NCBI GenBank assembly: GCA_007115705.1
Contig: QXEO01000433.1
Coordinates: 1,108,803 to 1,172,802, forward strand
Reading direction: 5' to 3'
Length of the DNA: 64,000 nucleotides
From: Dactylis glomerata
Lineage: Eukaryota; Streptophyta; Magnoliopsida; Poales; Poaceae
The notes under the pieces were generated by a model. The model ran no database searches and had not been told where the DNA came from. It worked only from the letters and a program-made list of their open reading frames with translations. The position numbers and the translations under genes are program-made. Of this stretch, positions 31,936 through 44,481 are shown piece by piece. The stretch's first letter is position 1, and each line of letters opens with the position of its first letter.

Positions 31936-33860
31936 TGAAGGGTTTCGCAGCATAGAAAACAAAAAATTTCCTACGAGTACAAACAAGAACAAGCCAAGAT
32001 CTGATCTACGAGATGTAAAACAACGAGTGAGAGAGATTAGATCTACATACCCTTGTAGATCGCACATCGGAAACATTCAGATGAACGTGGTCGGTGTAGT
32101 CGTACTAGTGTCTCCTCCTCGCGATCTGATCTGATCCAAGCGCCACAACGGGCGGTGCCTCCGAGCGATGCACACGTACAGCACTACGACGACTCCTCCT
32201 TTGTCTAGCAAGGCGCGGTGGACTGGTAGATGAGATCAGCAGCACGACGGCATGGTGCTTATGGTGGAGAGTATCTGCGGGCAGGGCTTCGCCTACACAC
32301 GCGAGGTAGAAGAAGAATAGGCAAAAGACTGCAGAAACGAGGATGGTTGTCGATCCTATCGTCATGCGCCGTGTCCTGCTCTCTCCCTTTTATAATCGTT
32401 GTACAGCCCCTAGGGTTGCGTGCGGACTGCTCCACGTCTGGTACATGCGAGTCAAGGAAAGAGCATCGTGCGCTGCGCTGACCGAGCGGCCCTCCTGGCG
32501 ACGCGATCCGCTCCTAGCGAGCGAGCCGAGCGGCCGATAGATCTTTTATCGATCATGCCAGCTCTTGGCGAGCGACCGGGCCCGGGTGGGGAAGCCCAGG
32601 CGCGGCCCAACAGCGGTCGCCCCTCGCGTCCTGGCAAGCGGCCCAGGCGTGCGGCCCACCCGGCTGGCGGAGCGGCAGCCAGTAAGCGCCGCACGGGGCG
32701 TGGGGCTGCGCGGAAGGCCGGCCCAGCCGGCTCAACTGCGACACCCCCTTTTTTTCTTCTTTTCTTTGCCTTTTCTTTTACCTCTTTATTAGTAGTTTGT
32801 CTAGATGGACTACAAAATTGGCCCATTAGCAAAACCTTTTGTGGACTACTTTTTAGTCCTATTTTATTTCCAATAATTAAATATATGTATTAACATTTAT
32901 TAATTCAATTAATTAATAAATTATTAATCATCTTCTAGGAACAATTCCGTAACTCTCTGAAACAATTTCCATAAATCCCAAAACTACCGTAGCGTCGATG
33001 AACCACGATGATCATAAGTGTGTGACCCTACGGGTTCAAGAATGTGCAGACATGATCACCATCAATAATCAATAGAGGGATCTGGAAATCCATATTGACT
33101 CCCACATATTCAACGAAGATCATTATCGGTGAACCACGATGTCAGGATTCAATTAATCCCGTATACAAATTCCTTTGTCTCGTGATATTTTACTTGCCCG
33201 AGATTCGATCGTCGGTATCGCCATACCTAGTTCAATCTCGTTCATAGCAAGTACTCTTTACTCGTTCCGCAATCCAATATCACCCTGTGATTAAACTCAT
33301 TAATCACGTGTTTGCAAACGGTGTATGATATTGATTACCGAGAGGGCCCGGAGTATATCTCTCCATCACGGGAGGGACAAATCCCAATCTCGATACATGC
33401 AACCCAACGAGTACTTTCCGATTACCTGAGAGACATCTTTATGATCACCCTCTCATAGGATGACGTTTGATGACCTCAAAGCTCTCTTCCGGTACAAGGG
33501 AGTGACATTATCTCATGGTCTAAGGAATAGGATACTGACATAGGAAAAGCTACGCAATTGTGAACACAATGACACGATCTAATTGTTGTGCTTAATTTGG
33601 GTATGTCCATCACATCATTCTCCTAATGACATGACCTCATTATTAATCGACAACCCATGTCTATGGTTAGGAAACCTTAACCATCATTAATCAATGAGCT
33701 AGTCTAGTAGAGGCGTACTAGGGACATGGTGTTGTTCATAAACCACACAAGTATTAATGTTCCTGCTTAATACAATTAAAGCATGGAATATAAACATTAT
33801 CATGAACAAGAAATTTGATAATAACAATATTATTATTGCCTCTAGGGCATATTTCCTTCA
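31936..33860 (-). repeat. 3' LTR of copia element
   Basis: A 1925-bp LTR with inverted termini TGAAGG/CCTTCA. A TATA box (TATAAAAG on the minus strand) is at 32387-32394. The GC-rich segment 32410-32720 gives several chance frames on both strands. A T-rich stretch near 32745-32800 follows. No gene is present. Confidence 0.85.
32387..32394 (-). promoter_or_regulatory. TATA box in copia LTR
   Basis: The minus strand reads GATTATAAAAGGGAGAG within the LTR. As this is a 3' LTR, any transcript would read out leftward into flanking sequence. Confidence 0.5.
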
Positions 33861-33871
33861 GTCTCCCACTT
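33861..33871 (-). other. Polypurine tract of copia element
   Basis: The minus strand reads AAGTGGGAGAC immediately before the LTR start TGAAGG, a standard plus-strand priming site of this copia group. Confidence 0.65.
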
Positions 33872-36767
33872 GCACTAGAGTCAATAATCTAGTCATACTT
33901 GCGCCTTCAACACCTATGGCATTCCGGTGTTATTCATATGCATTGCATGTGGTAAACCTTATCTACGGGTCTGACACTTTCAGGTCCATTTGTATTTGCA
34001 TATCTTTTGCGTCATCACGCATTACTCATCTTGTATGAGATGGCATCGTATAAACTTGGTCTTCTGGTGAGACCTTTATTTCTTTGCCGAGACTATGTTG
34101 TCACTATTGTCATACAATAGAACCACATGGTACTAGCACACTTGGAACTACACCTAGTTCTCTTGCTGCTTCAAAAGCAATTATACTTAGCCTTCGTTGC
34201 AGTATCCGTCACAATGTCTAACTTTAAAACTCATCCAAGTTATCATGGAACTTTCTTCCATCTTATTGTGCCACCTTCTAACTCAAAACAAATAGCCTAA
34301 AATTGAGATAAAATTTTACCTGTATATGTGACAAAACCAATGTAACACATTACAATGAACCATTTTTCAGTTCTGCATACAGAACATATTCTTACTTCTT
34401 CAAAAGTACATAAGAATATTCTTACTATTGTCCAACAATCATCATATGAATGCTCGTAACCTTTTAGAGCATCAGACATATCTGGATATACATATCATGG
34501 TATACAAGATTGACAAAATCATTCTTGCGGTTTCAGTCATCAAGTGTCAAAACTGCTGATCTTGCTTCAACCTCTTCCATGCAACAAGAACCGTTCTTAT
34601 TGTTTCCATATTGAACAACTTCAATATTTCATCTATGTACTATGGCAAAACTATATTAGCGCCTCAATCTATCTGTATAGACATTGATGCTTAATATTCT
34701 GGTTTTACCTAAGTCTTTCACCAGAAATAAAATTTTAATGAAAATCTTAACAATATCAAGAGAAACACATAATTCCCAATGAATGATATGTCATCTACAT
34801 AAAGCATTAGAAATATGTCTGAGCGCTCCCACTTAATTTCTTGTAATACAATCATCTTCAAATATCTTGATGAAATTAACACTTCAACATTTTCATCATT
34901 GAAGATTCCAACTTCGCTATGCTTACTTCTACCATAGAAGTTTGCATACATATCTAGCAACCTTTGAATCAACAAAACCCATTGGGTCGTGTCAGGTACA
35001 TGTCCTTGGTGTGCATTCCGGTAGAGGAACATTGTTTCATTTATTCAACTATCATATCTCAATATGTAATTATTGCTAGAATAATTCATATGACGAAGTC
35101 AGGGCCCATCACCACTTCTTTGTATATTGTTGGTTACTATTATCTAATAATATCTCGTCCTCAAATCTTGCGATTTGATTACGACCAACTTGGTTAAATA
35201 GGAACTTCGATGCCGTGACTACAACATATTATAGACGCGTGAGCCATGAATGTAGTTGCCACTTCTAGAACATTTTTTGGTGCTGCGCTACTCTGATCAT
35301 CTTGCTCACATTCAATAACCTCATCAAGTTCTATCTTCCTCCCACTTAAACCTTTTGCGAGAAAACTCCTTCATAAGAAATTCACCTTTTAGCGACAATC
35401 ACTATGTGTTTGGGTTCATAGTAGAAGGAATACCCATCGACATTCTTTGGGATAACTTACAAAGACTTACTAATCCGATTTTGGTTGTAAACATTTTACA
35501 TATGCCTTGCATAACAAAATTTAAGAAAAGACAACTATAACTTGTACGGTGTCATTTCAGCGGATTATGATGGCACTCTATTCAGTGAAAAAGCGGTAGT
35601 CTCTAAAGCATAATCTACAAATTATATTGGCAGTTTTATTTCATCCTTGATCAAACCATGTCAAACAAGGTTCGATTACATCTACCAGATATTCCATACT
35701 CCTATGGCGTTTCTCAAGATGCAAGTTTGTGGAACAATTTTCTCAACTCTTAGATGTTTGCTAAACATGTAACTCAAATATTCTCCTTTATGATCCAATC
35801 ATAAATACTTGAATTTTTCTTGTTACAATAATTTCCACTTCATAAATTGAACAATTTCAATCATTTCATACTTCTTTCTCATCAAGTAGATATACCATAC
35901 ATCATTGATGAAATAGAAAATACACCACGCTCGACTTCACACCGTGGACTACATACATCAACATGTATGATCTCCATTTAGTTAGTCGCTTATTCTGTAC
36001 ATGGCCCATGAATGGAGTTTAATCATCTTTAGGAAAAGTCTCACAAGCGTCAATCAATTCAAAATCAAATGACTCGAAAATCTATCAATATAGAATTTCT
36101 TTCATGTTTTGTTTCCAATATGACTTAAACGGCGGTGTCATATATGAGTGAAATTTGTTTTGTCTTGCGACCTTTAGCATCAGTGTTATAAATGTCTATT
36201 TCACCAACAAGATAATAATAATCTATCCATCGATTATGGAAGACGGTAATAATTTGAACAACCATTATTCTCATAATAACAGACCAAGATAACAATTATT
36301 ATGTTCATAACAAATCTTGAAGGCTAGGTTTGATGCCGGCGAGAAGCACAATAACACTTTTATTTGTTTCTCAACGCATATCATTACCACATTCTTTTGC
36401 TAGTTACTTAGGCCATTGTACCTCTTGTATAGTGTTGCTTTGTATGACATTTCATACCAACAAATCAGTATCGAATACCCAAGAATTACATTGTTAGCGA
36501 GCAAAGAATACATATATAACATGTATATCATTTATATACCTGAGCTGGACATTTCCAGTCTTTTCCTTTTCTACCAAATACTTTTGCAGATCCTATTTAG
36601 CGTTTCCTCTCCTTTTAGAAGAATCTATAAACATCAATAGTGGCGTCAAGCATTTGACACATAGTCCAAAGGATGTTAGTCAAATACTAATGGCCTTAGA
36701 TTTTGCACATTGAGGTGGATCGTCATCATCATATAATTGGCATTCTTTTAGATTCCATTCTTTAGCA
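33872..36767 (-). pseudogene. pol: Copia pol remnant (RT recognisable)
   Basis: Heavily decayed minus-strand pol sequence. The clearest piece is the RT active-site block in 34718-35032, which reads IFLMLYVDDISFIGN, the copia YVDD motif, preceded by the copia-like LLDMYANFYGRSKHSE segment. The rest is broken by many stops and frameshifts, so the boundaries of RNase H and integrase cannot be drawn. AT content is high throughout. Confidence 0.6.
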
Positions 36768-36907
36768 TCTATTATATTATTAAAACAACTAACAACCAAC
36801 GGCCTAGATTAGCTGGGAGTAATCAAATAAAGACCAACGATCACGATTATATGTTGCAAAACAGTATCACGTCTGGTCGGCGGCTATGTTGATTTAGCAA
36901 ATATTCC

Positions 36908-37216
36908 GTGTCCTTATCCCTCACGTCCACGAGCAAAAATAGGGAAAGAGAAAACCTAGATGCAAACCCTTCTTTCCCGAAAGAAAATCTGCATCGCGAT
37001 TCATCCCCACGCCATCGCCGCTTCGCGAGCAGCACCGCCATGTTTTCTCTTACAAGCATAGCATGGAAGCGGGTGGGATCATCGGAGTGCAGGTCAGCGG
37101 TGGCTCGCCGGCGCATGCGTAGAGGAGGCGGTATTATCGTACATATCGCTCACTGGGGCAGTCTTGCTAGCCTCAAGGAAGACAAAGCCGGCGTCTTGCA
37201 CCGGCGCACCGGCTAA
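36908..37216 (+). other. Possible captured gene exon in Helitron 2
   Basis: A 102-codon frame in the only GC-rich block of the Helitron, beginning MSLSLTSTSKNRERENL and rich in Arg and Ser. It could be 5' UTR plus first exon of a captured gene. I recognise no domain. The frame may equally be chance. Confidence 0.3.
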
Positions 37217-38543
37217 CATCTCTACTCTGAAGAAAGGTGCCACCTCCGTTCACAACTGGCATGGCCGGCCGCGAGCACATGCAACCTAAATCAGTGAGCT
37301 TTTATCATGCAGGCTGCATTGGACTACGTGCTGTATGAAGGTGAGTTCGGCCACATCACACTAAGGTAAACTAACGTCTGTTAGTCTGCAGCTAATACAG
37401 TGTACTTGCAGGAGACTGGTGCATGATAATGGAACGATGGATTCGAGGTAAACTGGTAAGATCTCTGCATCCATGCAAAGACTAGACGGAGGCTTGGAGA
37501 GTATAACTCTAGAATAAAAAATAATCCCCTCTTGCTTTACTATATAGTTCCTGTCTGATGTAGTTCTTCTTAATCTAATGAAAGAACTGCTGCTCCTTTC
37601 CTTAAAAACTGTCTGATGTATCTTAGCAAAGAAAATTTCTTAAAGGTTTCATGGTGGCATGGTCACTTGGTCAGTCCAGCATGAAGCACGACAGAAGACA
37701 TGTCGAAGGTTAAAATAAATACATCACCCACAAGATGGTAGAGTGAAGCTGAAGCTGAAGCCTCACAAGATGGTAGAGTGAAGTCTAGGTGAAACAAAGT
37801 GATAAAATGGTCTCTTAAACATGGATATTTGCAGTGCTTTTTATATCCACTGTAAATGCTAGGATTTATTAGCTTCAGGATAAATTGGTATGCGGCCATA
37901 TTATGCTGCTCGGTTTGTCTGAAGAACTGAAAATAATAAGGTAGTTTTATTTTTGCAGAGATAAATATGATTCTCAGGAAACCAAACTTATAATTCTATC
38001 GGGATTCTGCATTATTGTGATCCGGAGGTGTAAATTTAGGCGAGTAGCCTGTTCTGCAAATTTGGTATGCTTCAATTCAACGTTCTGATTGCACATATTA
38101 CATGTTTAATATTTAAGGAATGATGCCATTATATAATTTCATAACAAACCTATTTTGCTTGGTACGTATGCTGCACAAAAAATATCATACTTGCAGATGG
38201 CTGAGTTGCAGTTACTACCAATATGCAAGAGAGCATAAAATTGTTGCTACTCTGCTTGCCATCTACGCTCTAAACAGCAACTAAAGCTTTAGGCCTCGGA
38301 GTGCATCTGTTCATGTAAAACAATACACTATATATTTAATCTGTTCTTCATTTTGACAGGCTTCAGATCATTTCAGATAATGGTTTTTTGGCTACATAGC
38401 AAATAGGATTTCAGTTAACACATTTGGGCGGATGCCAGGTAGCGTTTACTATTTTACTTTTTGCTTTTTTCTATGCGCTTAAAAAATTAGAACAGTTCTT
38501 CGTAGATTTTAGTTTCACAATAATTAACATGCTTATTGGTATT

Positions 38544-39407
38544 GCGCTCTCCCATAAAAAACATGAAATTATTAGAGGGGGCTAATATTGAGAAATCTGT
38601 TAATGAAATAAGTAGAAGAAGTGTACTCTGGCAGAACAGGAAAATATAGAGCATGTTATAAAAACCTGTTAAATTTGTATAACCATACGAAATATTTTCT
38701 TTATAACCTTAATTAGTTTCCCTATTTATGAAATCCAATATCATATATCTTTGTATGTGTGTATTCTATCATAATAATAAATAAAATAAACAATTCTAAT
38801 TGATATCTACTGTAATTAACATGCTTCGTCAAGAAGGTGTTTCTAATGAATCATGTTAGTATACCACAGATAATTATTAATGTTTCTGAACATGGCAGAT
38901 TATTGCATGGGCGATGTGACAGAATTGATTGCTGGAGTTTGAGGGGAAAAAATACATTTTGTATGTTAGAGTCCCGCGCTCTCCCATAAAAACATAAAAT
39001 TATTAGAGGGGGCTAATATTGAGAAATTTGTTAATAAAATAAGTAGAAGAAGTGTACTCTGGCAGAATTGTAAATATAGAGCATGTTAAAAAGAAAAAAC
39101 CTGTTAAATTTGTATAACCGTATGAAATATTTTTTTATAACCTTAATTAGTTTCCCTATTTATGAAATCCAATATCATATATCTTTGTCTGTGTGTATTC
39201 TATCATAATAATAAATAAAATAAATAATTCTACTTAATATCTACTCTAATTAATATGCTTCGTCAAGAAGAGGTTCCCAATGAATCATATTTGTATATCA
39301 CATAATTATTATTGTTTCTTAACATGGCAGATTATTGCATGAGCGATGGGACAGAATAGATTGCTGGAGTTTGAGGAAAAAATACATGTTGTATGTTAGA
39401 GTTCCAT
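38544..39407. repeat. 432-bp tandem duplication in Helitron 2
   Basis: Units 38544-38975 and 38976 to about 39407 share nearly all landmarks (for example CATAAAAA...TTAGAGGGGGCTAATATTG and GTGTACTCTGGCAGAA) with scattered substitutions and small indels. The sequence is AT-rich and non-coding. Confidence 0.85.
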
Positions 39408-39635
39408 ACTACATAACAAAACTCGAAAGTGATCTAAATAATGAAGTTACTTAGGTTTAGTATCTATTAACATGTGCAAAAGTTTTATCACATAGATGGT
39501 ACATGTGAGTAATTACATCTTATTTCTCCTAAATTGTTCAAAACATGGAATAAAGAAAGAGAAAAATACAATATATATATGAAGATACAAGTAATATTTT
39601 TGCTAGCCGCGCACTTGCACGGGTCACCAAGCTAG

Positions 39636-39946
39636 TTATTTTGGTATAGCAAAAACAATTTAGCCGATACCTTTTCATCCATCTTATCATGATAACTTTC
39701 ATGATGAAACTACTATAGCTCATAAGGATGAATGCAAGTATAATATTAATTCCCAAACTTTTGGGTGATCGGGACGCCTAGCATCTTCAATCTTCGCATA
39801 TATTCATACAATATGAGCATATGTTCTTTTACTAAATTATACTTCATCATTTTGCAAACAATCAAAGTTTTATATATCAAATATCTTTCACCTCTTGTTT
39901 GTTTCTGCAAAAATTCTTTCAGCTCCAAGATCACTTTGATTCTCAA
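39636..39946 (-). pseudogene. gag: Copia gag remnant
   Basis: The minus-strand peptide at 39746-39946 reads KVILELKEFLQKQTRGERY and continues with RRLKMLGVP, matching the ELK..FQ.Q...ER and LG.P landmarks of copia gag (UBN2-type). It lies just beyond Helitron 2, on the 5' side of the pol remnant, as expected. Flanking frames are broken. Confidence 0.5.
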
Positions 39947-41300
39947 ACCATTTTGAAGATCAATTTCTCAAGAAGGCAAATATATGATCTTTAGATAGTA
40001 AACTTGAATCATTGCTCTTAGATTAATACAACTTATTAAATCACATGGAGCAATTGAGGTTTACTAAAATTGCAATAGGACTTAATCTTTAGTCTTGACA
40101 CTTTAACTAAACGGCACTAGTCCAAAAAGTGATTATCCAGAATTCTATAGTTCTTTTAACTCAATTAAAACTAAGTGTCGGTGGAAAACGGTTGTCAAAG
40201 ACTACAACGACTTATGCAAATACACTAATATTTAGTTCATGATAATTAGTTCAAGTTAATTGAATTACTAATGAACTCCCACTAAATTCAACATCCCTCG
40301 AAGTTGTTTAGTGAAGCATGATCCAAATTCACTACACCAAGACCGATCATCACGTGAGATGATGTAGCTTTAATGGTGAACATCAACATGTTGATCATAT
40401 CGTCTATATGACTCATGCTTGACCTTTCGGTCCGTGTGTTCCGAGGCCATGTCTGTACATGCTAGGCTCGTCAAGTTTAACCCACGTATTTTTGCATGTG
40501 TAAATCTGGCGTACACCCGTTGTATGTGAACGTAGAGTTTATAGCACCCGATCATCACGTGATGCTTCAAAACGATGATCTTTCGCAACAGCGCATACGA
40601 GGGGAGAACACATTTTATCTTGAAATTAAGTGAGGGATCATCTTATAATGCCACCGTCGCGATCAAAGCAAAATAAGATGCATAAAGGATAAACATCACA
40701 TGCATATACAATATGTGACATGATATAGCCAATCTTCGCGCATTGATCTCCATCTCGTGCGCGCCGGCATGATCTCCATCACTCCATCATGATTGTCTCC
40801 ACCGCGAATAGCAACTACGACTATTGCTAACTACTTAGCGATAAAGTAAAGCTATTACATGGCGTATAAGAAGTTGACACGCAGGTCATACAAAATTATA
40901 AAGACAACCACATGGCTCATGCTGGTTGTGAACTCATCGACATGCAAGTCGTGAAAATATTACAAAACATGAACCATTGCATACATCACATATATCAATC
41001 ACAATCACATATTGTGGCAATACCATATCACAAACACTCCCTGCAAAAACAAGTTAGACGCCTCTAATTTGTTAGTTGCATGTTTTACGTGGCTTATGGG
41101 AGCCACGCGTAAGAACGGTCCTTACCTATGCAAAGCCACAACAGTGATATTATGGTTGCTAACATCCGTTGTAAATCACATGACTACTATAGTGAGAGAA
41201 ACTGGCATCCACCAGCAGCATGTGTGGAACAAGCCACATGTCAAGTGCGGAGAATATGGATTAAGTTTTCAGTTGTCTGAAAGTAAATTTGCTTTGCAAT
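39947..41300 (-). other. Copia 5' internal/leader region, no gene
   Basis: AT-rich, decayed sequence between the gag remnant and the breakpoint with Tat-2. No frame with a recognisable domain, no LTR and no primer binding site were seen. The plus-strand frame 41012-41332 crosses the breakpoint and is not a gene. Confidence 0.5.
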
Positions 41301-42690
41301 ATTGCCAATCCGATGATTGTCCCAAAGGCTAATGGCAGTGGGTGCTTCTGCGTGGACTTCACAAGTCTCAACAAGGCCTGTCCCAAGGATCCTTATCCAC
41401 TCCCAAGGATAGATCAAATCGTCGACTCCACCGCCGGCTGTGACCTCCTTTGCTTCTTGGATGCCTTCTTCGGCTATCATCAAATCAAGATGGCAAGGGA
41501 GGACGAAGAGAAGACTGCCTTCATCACACCCTGCGGCGTGTATTGCTACGTCTGTATCCCCTTCGGCCTAAAGAACGTAGGGGCCACATTCCAAAGGCTC
41601 ATGCGTAAGGCCTTGGGGGCTCAGATGGGAAGAAATGCGGAAGCCTACGTCGACGGCACCGTCGTCAAGACTCGCGAGGGTCACACCTTCATCGAGGATC
41701 TGGAGGAAACCTTTGCCAACCTGAGAAAGGTAAATATCAAGCTCAACCCCGCCAAGTGCGCCTTCGGCGTACCGTCGGGAAAGTTGTTGGGGTTCCTCGT
41801 GTCTCATCGTGGGATAGAGGCAAACCCTGACAAAGTCAAGGCCATCGAAGAAATGCGTCCTCCGCGCAATCTCAAGGAAATGCAACATCTCGTGGGATGC
41901 ATGGCAGCCCTAGGGCGCTTCATCGCGAGGAGTGGAGAGAAGGCCTCGCCCTTCTTCAAGCTCATGAAGTGCACTGGGAAGTTCGAGTGGACTCCGGAAG
42001 CTGACAAGGCCTTCGCCGAGCTGAAGAGGTATCTCACGAGCCCACCGATCATGGTTGCCCCAACGTTCCGCGAGCCCTTGCTTCTCTACATCGCAACAAC
42101 CCCGAGAACTACAAGTGCAGTCCTTGTCGCTGAGCGGGACGCCAAGGTAATCGCCAAAGAGGGAATTGATCCTCCCTGCCCGGGGGCTCCTCCTGAGAAA
42201 GAAGCAGCAATTTCCTCTGTCCCTCAAGAGGAGCCGCCCGCTACAACTTCGCTGACCGAGCCACTCTCACAGAGCGACGCTCCTGAACTCCATGAGGAGA
42301 AAACTCCTGAGGACACCGCCAAGGTGCAAAAGCCCGTGTACTTCGTCAGCACGGTACTATGCGATGTGCGAGAGCGCTACACCATGCAGCAAAAGCTGCT
42401 CTCACCCTGCTGATCGCTTCAAGGAAACTACGTCATTACTTCCAGGGTCACCCGATTAAGGTGGTCACTGATCGGCCCCTGGAGACCATTCTACGCAACC
42501 CAAATGTCACCGGATGGGTGGCAGAGTGGGCCGTGGAGCTTCAGCCCTTCAAGATCTCCCTCGAAACCACAAAGGTGATCAAGAGCAAAGCTTTGGCTGA
42601 GTTCACCGCCGAATGGACTGATCCATTCGCCGACGAGCCTCCAGAGGTGGAGTCAATGCTTCCAGGAGAAGAACCCCAGGCCTCTGGGTC
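41301..42690 (+). pseudogene. pol: Tat-2 RT (truncated) and RNase H
   Basis: Homologous to Tat-1 from VPKANGSG onward; everything upstream is deleted. The catalytic box reads AYVDGTVVK: the second Asp of YVDD is replaced by Gly (41655-41657), which would abolish polymerase activity. A 2-bp deletion near 42401 shifts the frame in MQQKLL, and a 1-bp deletion near 42672 shifts it again before the second RNase H. The RNase H part reads VVTDRPLETILRNPNVTG and retains CAG where Tat-1 has the stop at 19670. Confidence 0.88.
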
Positions 42691-43245
42691 ATGCACTTAG
42701 ATGGCGCCTTCAACCTCCCCGGCGCAGGAGCTAGCGCCGTCCTTATCTCTCCCTCTCGGGACAAGCTCTTCTACGCCGTCCAGCTCTGTTTTAAACCAGA
42801 GCACAAGGTCTCCAACAACATCGTGGAATATGAAGGACTACTCGCTGGCCTAAGGGTGGCGAATGCTTTGGGCATCAAGCGCTTCATCGTCAAGGGAGAT
42901 TCACAGCTGGTTGTGAACTTCTCAAACAAGAGCTACACTCCAAAGGATGAGCACATGGCAGCTTATCTTGAGGAGCATCGAAAGATGGAAAAATGCTTCC
43001 AAGGTTTGGAGCTGAAGCACATTCCAAGAGGAGAAAATGTGGAGGTGGACGAAATCGCCAAGCGTGCCTCTCATCGCCTGGCACAAGCTGTTGGCGTCTT
43101 CGAGGAGCGCCTCTTCAAGCCGTTCGCTTCTCCATCATCGACGGGATCTGACCTTCCACCTGCCTTGCCACCACCACCGGAGCAAGGGACTCCGGATTGC
43201 GGGCCTCCTTCGGGTGACCGCGTCCTTCTGGCATTGGCGCGATAG
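42691..43245 (+). pseudogene. pol: Tat-2 second (archaeal-type) RNase H
   Basis: The frame runs from MHLDGAFNLPG through NNIVEYEGLLAGL, VKGDSQLVVNF and ENVEVDEIAKRASH to a TAG at 43243-43245, where Tat-1 reads Gln (CAG). In VEYEGLL the Ala of Tat-1's AEYEGLL is changed, but the catalytic Glu is kept. Confidence 0.87.
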
Positions 43246-44481
43246 GAGGGAGTAGATTGGATCCTCGAGCTCAAGGCTTTCCTCGTCAGCATCAGGCTTC
43301 CCGAGGACGAGTCGGAGGCCGAAAGGATAGTGCGCCAAGCTTCGGGATACTGCGTCAAGGATGGTGACTTGTACCGGCATCGCCCAAACGGCGTCGCTCT
43401 GAAGTGCATATCTTCTCACCAGGTCCAAGAGCTTCTCAGGGACATCCATGCTGGCGAGTGTGGGCATCATGCTTCTGCTTCAACCGTCACCGCAAAGGCA
43501 TATCGAAGCGGCTTCTACTGGCCTTCGGCGCTCTGGGACGCGGCGGAGATGGTCAAGAGTTGCGAGGCATGCTAATTCCATGCCAAGCAGATTCATCAGC
43601 CGGCGCAGGAGCTGCAGACCATCCCACTCACTTGGCCCTTTGCTGTTTGGGGGCTGGACATTCTTGGTCCATTCCCTAGAGCGCAAGGGGGCTACCGCTA
43701 CCTCTACGTCGCCATCGACAAATTTACCAAGTGGGTAGAGGTGGAGCTGGTGTGCACCATTCCGGCCAAGTCCGCAGTCAAGTTCATCCATGGGCTGCTC
43801 CGCCGTTTTGGTGTGCCTAACTGCATAATGACCAACAACGGCAGCCAGTTCACCAGCGGGCTGTTCCGGGAGTACTGCGCATCGGCCGACATCAAGATCT
43901 GCTTCGCCTCAGTCGCCTATCCTAGGAGCAATGGCCAGGCCGAGCGTGCCAATGCCAAAGTCCTCAAGGGACTCAAGATGAGAAGCTTCAACGCCAAGCT
44001 CGAAGCCTGCGGCAAAAAATGGTTAGACAACCTCCAATCCATCCCGTGGTCTATTTGGACTACCGCCACCAAGCCCACCGGGGAGACTCCTTTCTTCTTG
44101 GTCTATGGGGTGGAGGCTATTCTTCCCACCAACGTCAAGTTTGGGTCGCCAAGAGTGCTCGCTTTCGACGAGATTCATCAAGAGGACCTCATCAAGGACC
44201 GCCTCCTCCAGCTCGAAGAAGCTCGGTGCCAAGCGGCGCTTCATGCCGTGAGGTACCAGCAAGGACTACGCCGCTACCATAGACACCATGTTCAGGCAAG
44301 GACTCTGGAGGTCGGCGATCTGGTGCTGAGGAAGATACTCTCTCGCGAGGGCCTGCACAAGCTGTCTCCAATGTGGGAAGGCCCCTTCAAGGTGACGCAC
44401 ATCGCCAGGCCGGGCTCGGCGCGGCTAGAAACCGCGGAAGGCGTGCCGGTGGGGAAGCCGTGGAACATAGCTCATCTGTGA
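43246..44481 (+). pseudogene. int: Tat-2 integrase
   Basis: In frame with the preceding segment. It has the HHCC zinc-binding domain (ECGHHASASTVTAKAY...CEAC), a TAA at 43573-43575 where Tat-1 has Gln, then the core with WGLDILGPF, MTNNGSQFTSG and PRSNGQAERANAKVL. The second catalytic Asp is changed to Asn (TDN to TNN), so the enzyme would be dead. The C-terminal domain is complete to TGA at 44481 and lacks the stop seen at 17831 in Tat-1. Confidence 0.87.

Larger units (their letters stand above)
36768..39635 (+). mobile_element. Helitron 2 (non-autonomous) in copia element
   Basis: A 2868-bp insertion beginning TCTATTATATTATTAAAAC after a host A and ending AAGCTAG before a host T. A subterminal hairpin (CCGCGC-ACTT-GCACGG, one mismatch) lies about 10 nt before the end. 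Copia sequence resumes on both sides without a target duplication. No helicase is encoded. A GC-rich block (36900-37260) with a small plus-strand frame and downstream exon-like islands with splice consensus (37313-37340, 37412-37455) suggests a captured gene fragment. A 432-bp tandem duplication fills the 3' part. Confidence 0.8.
31936..41300 (-). mobile_element. Ty1/copia element (Angela/WIS/BARE-like), decayed, 5' end missing
   Basis: The 3' LTR (31936-33860) starts TGAAGGAAATATGCCCTAG on the minus strand, the terminus I remember for wheat Angela/WIS and barley BARE elements. A polypurine tract lies at 33861-33871. Internal sequence to the right holds decayed RT (around 34780) and gag (around 39850), and is split by Helitron 2 (36768-39635). 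No 5' LTR is found: the element ends at about 41300, where the truncated Tat-2 begins, so a deletion joined the two. Confidence 0.75.

Noticed and set aside
31436..31936. Possible separate gene in the region with small minus-strand frames
   Set aside because: The sequence parallels the LTR at 1290-2951 and is repeat DNA.
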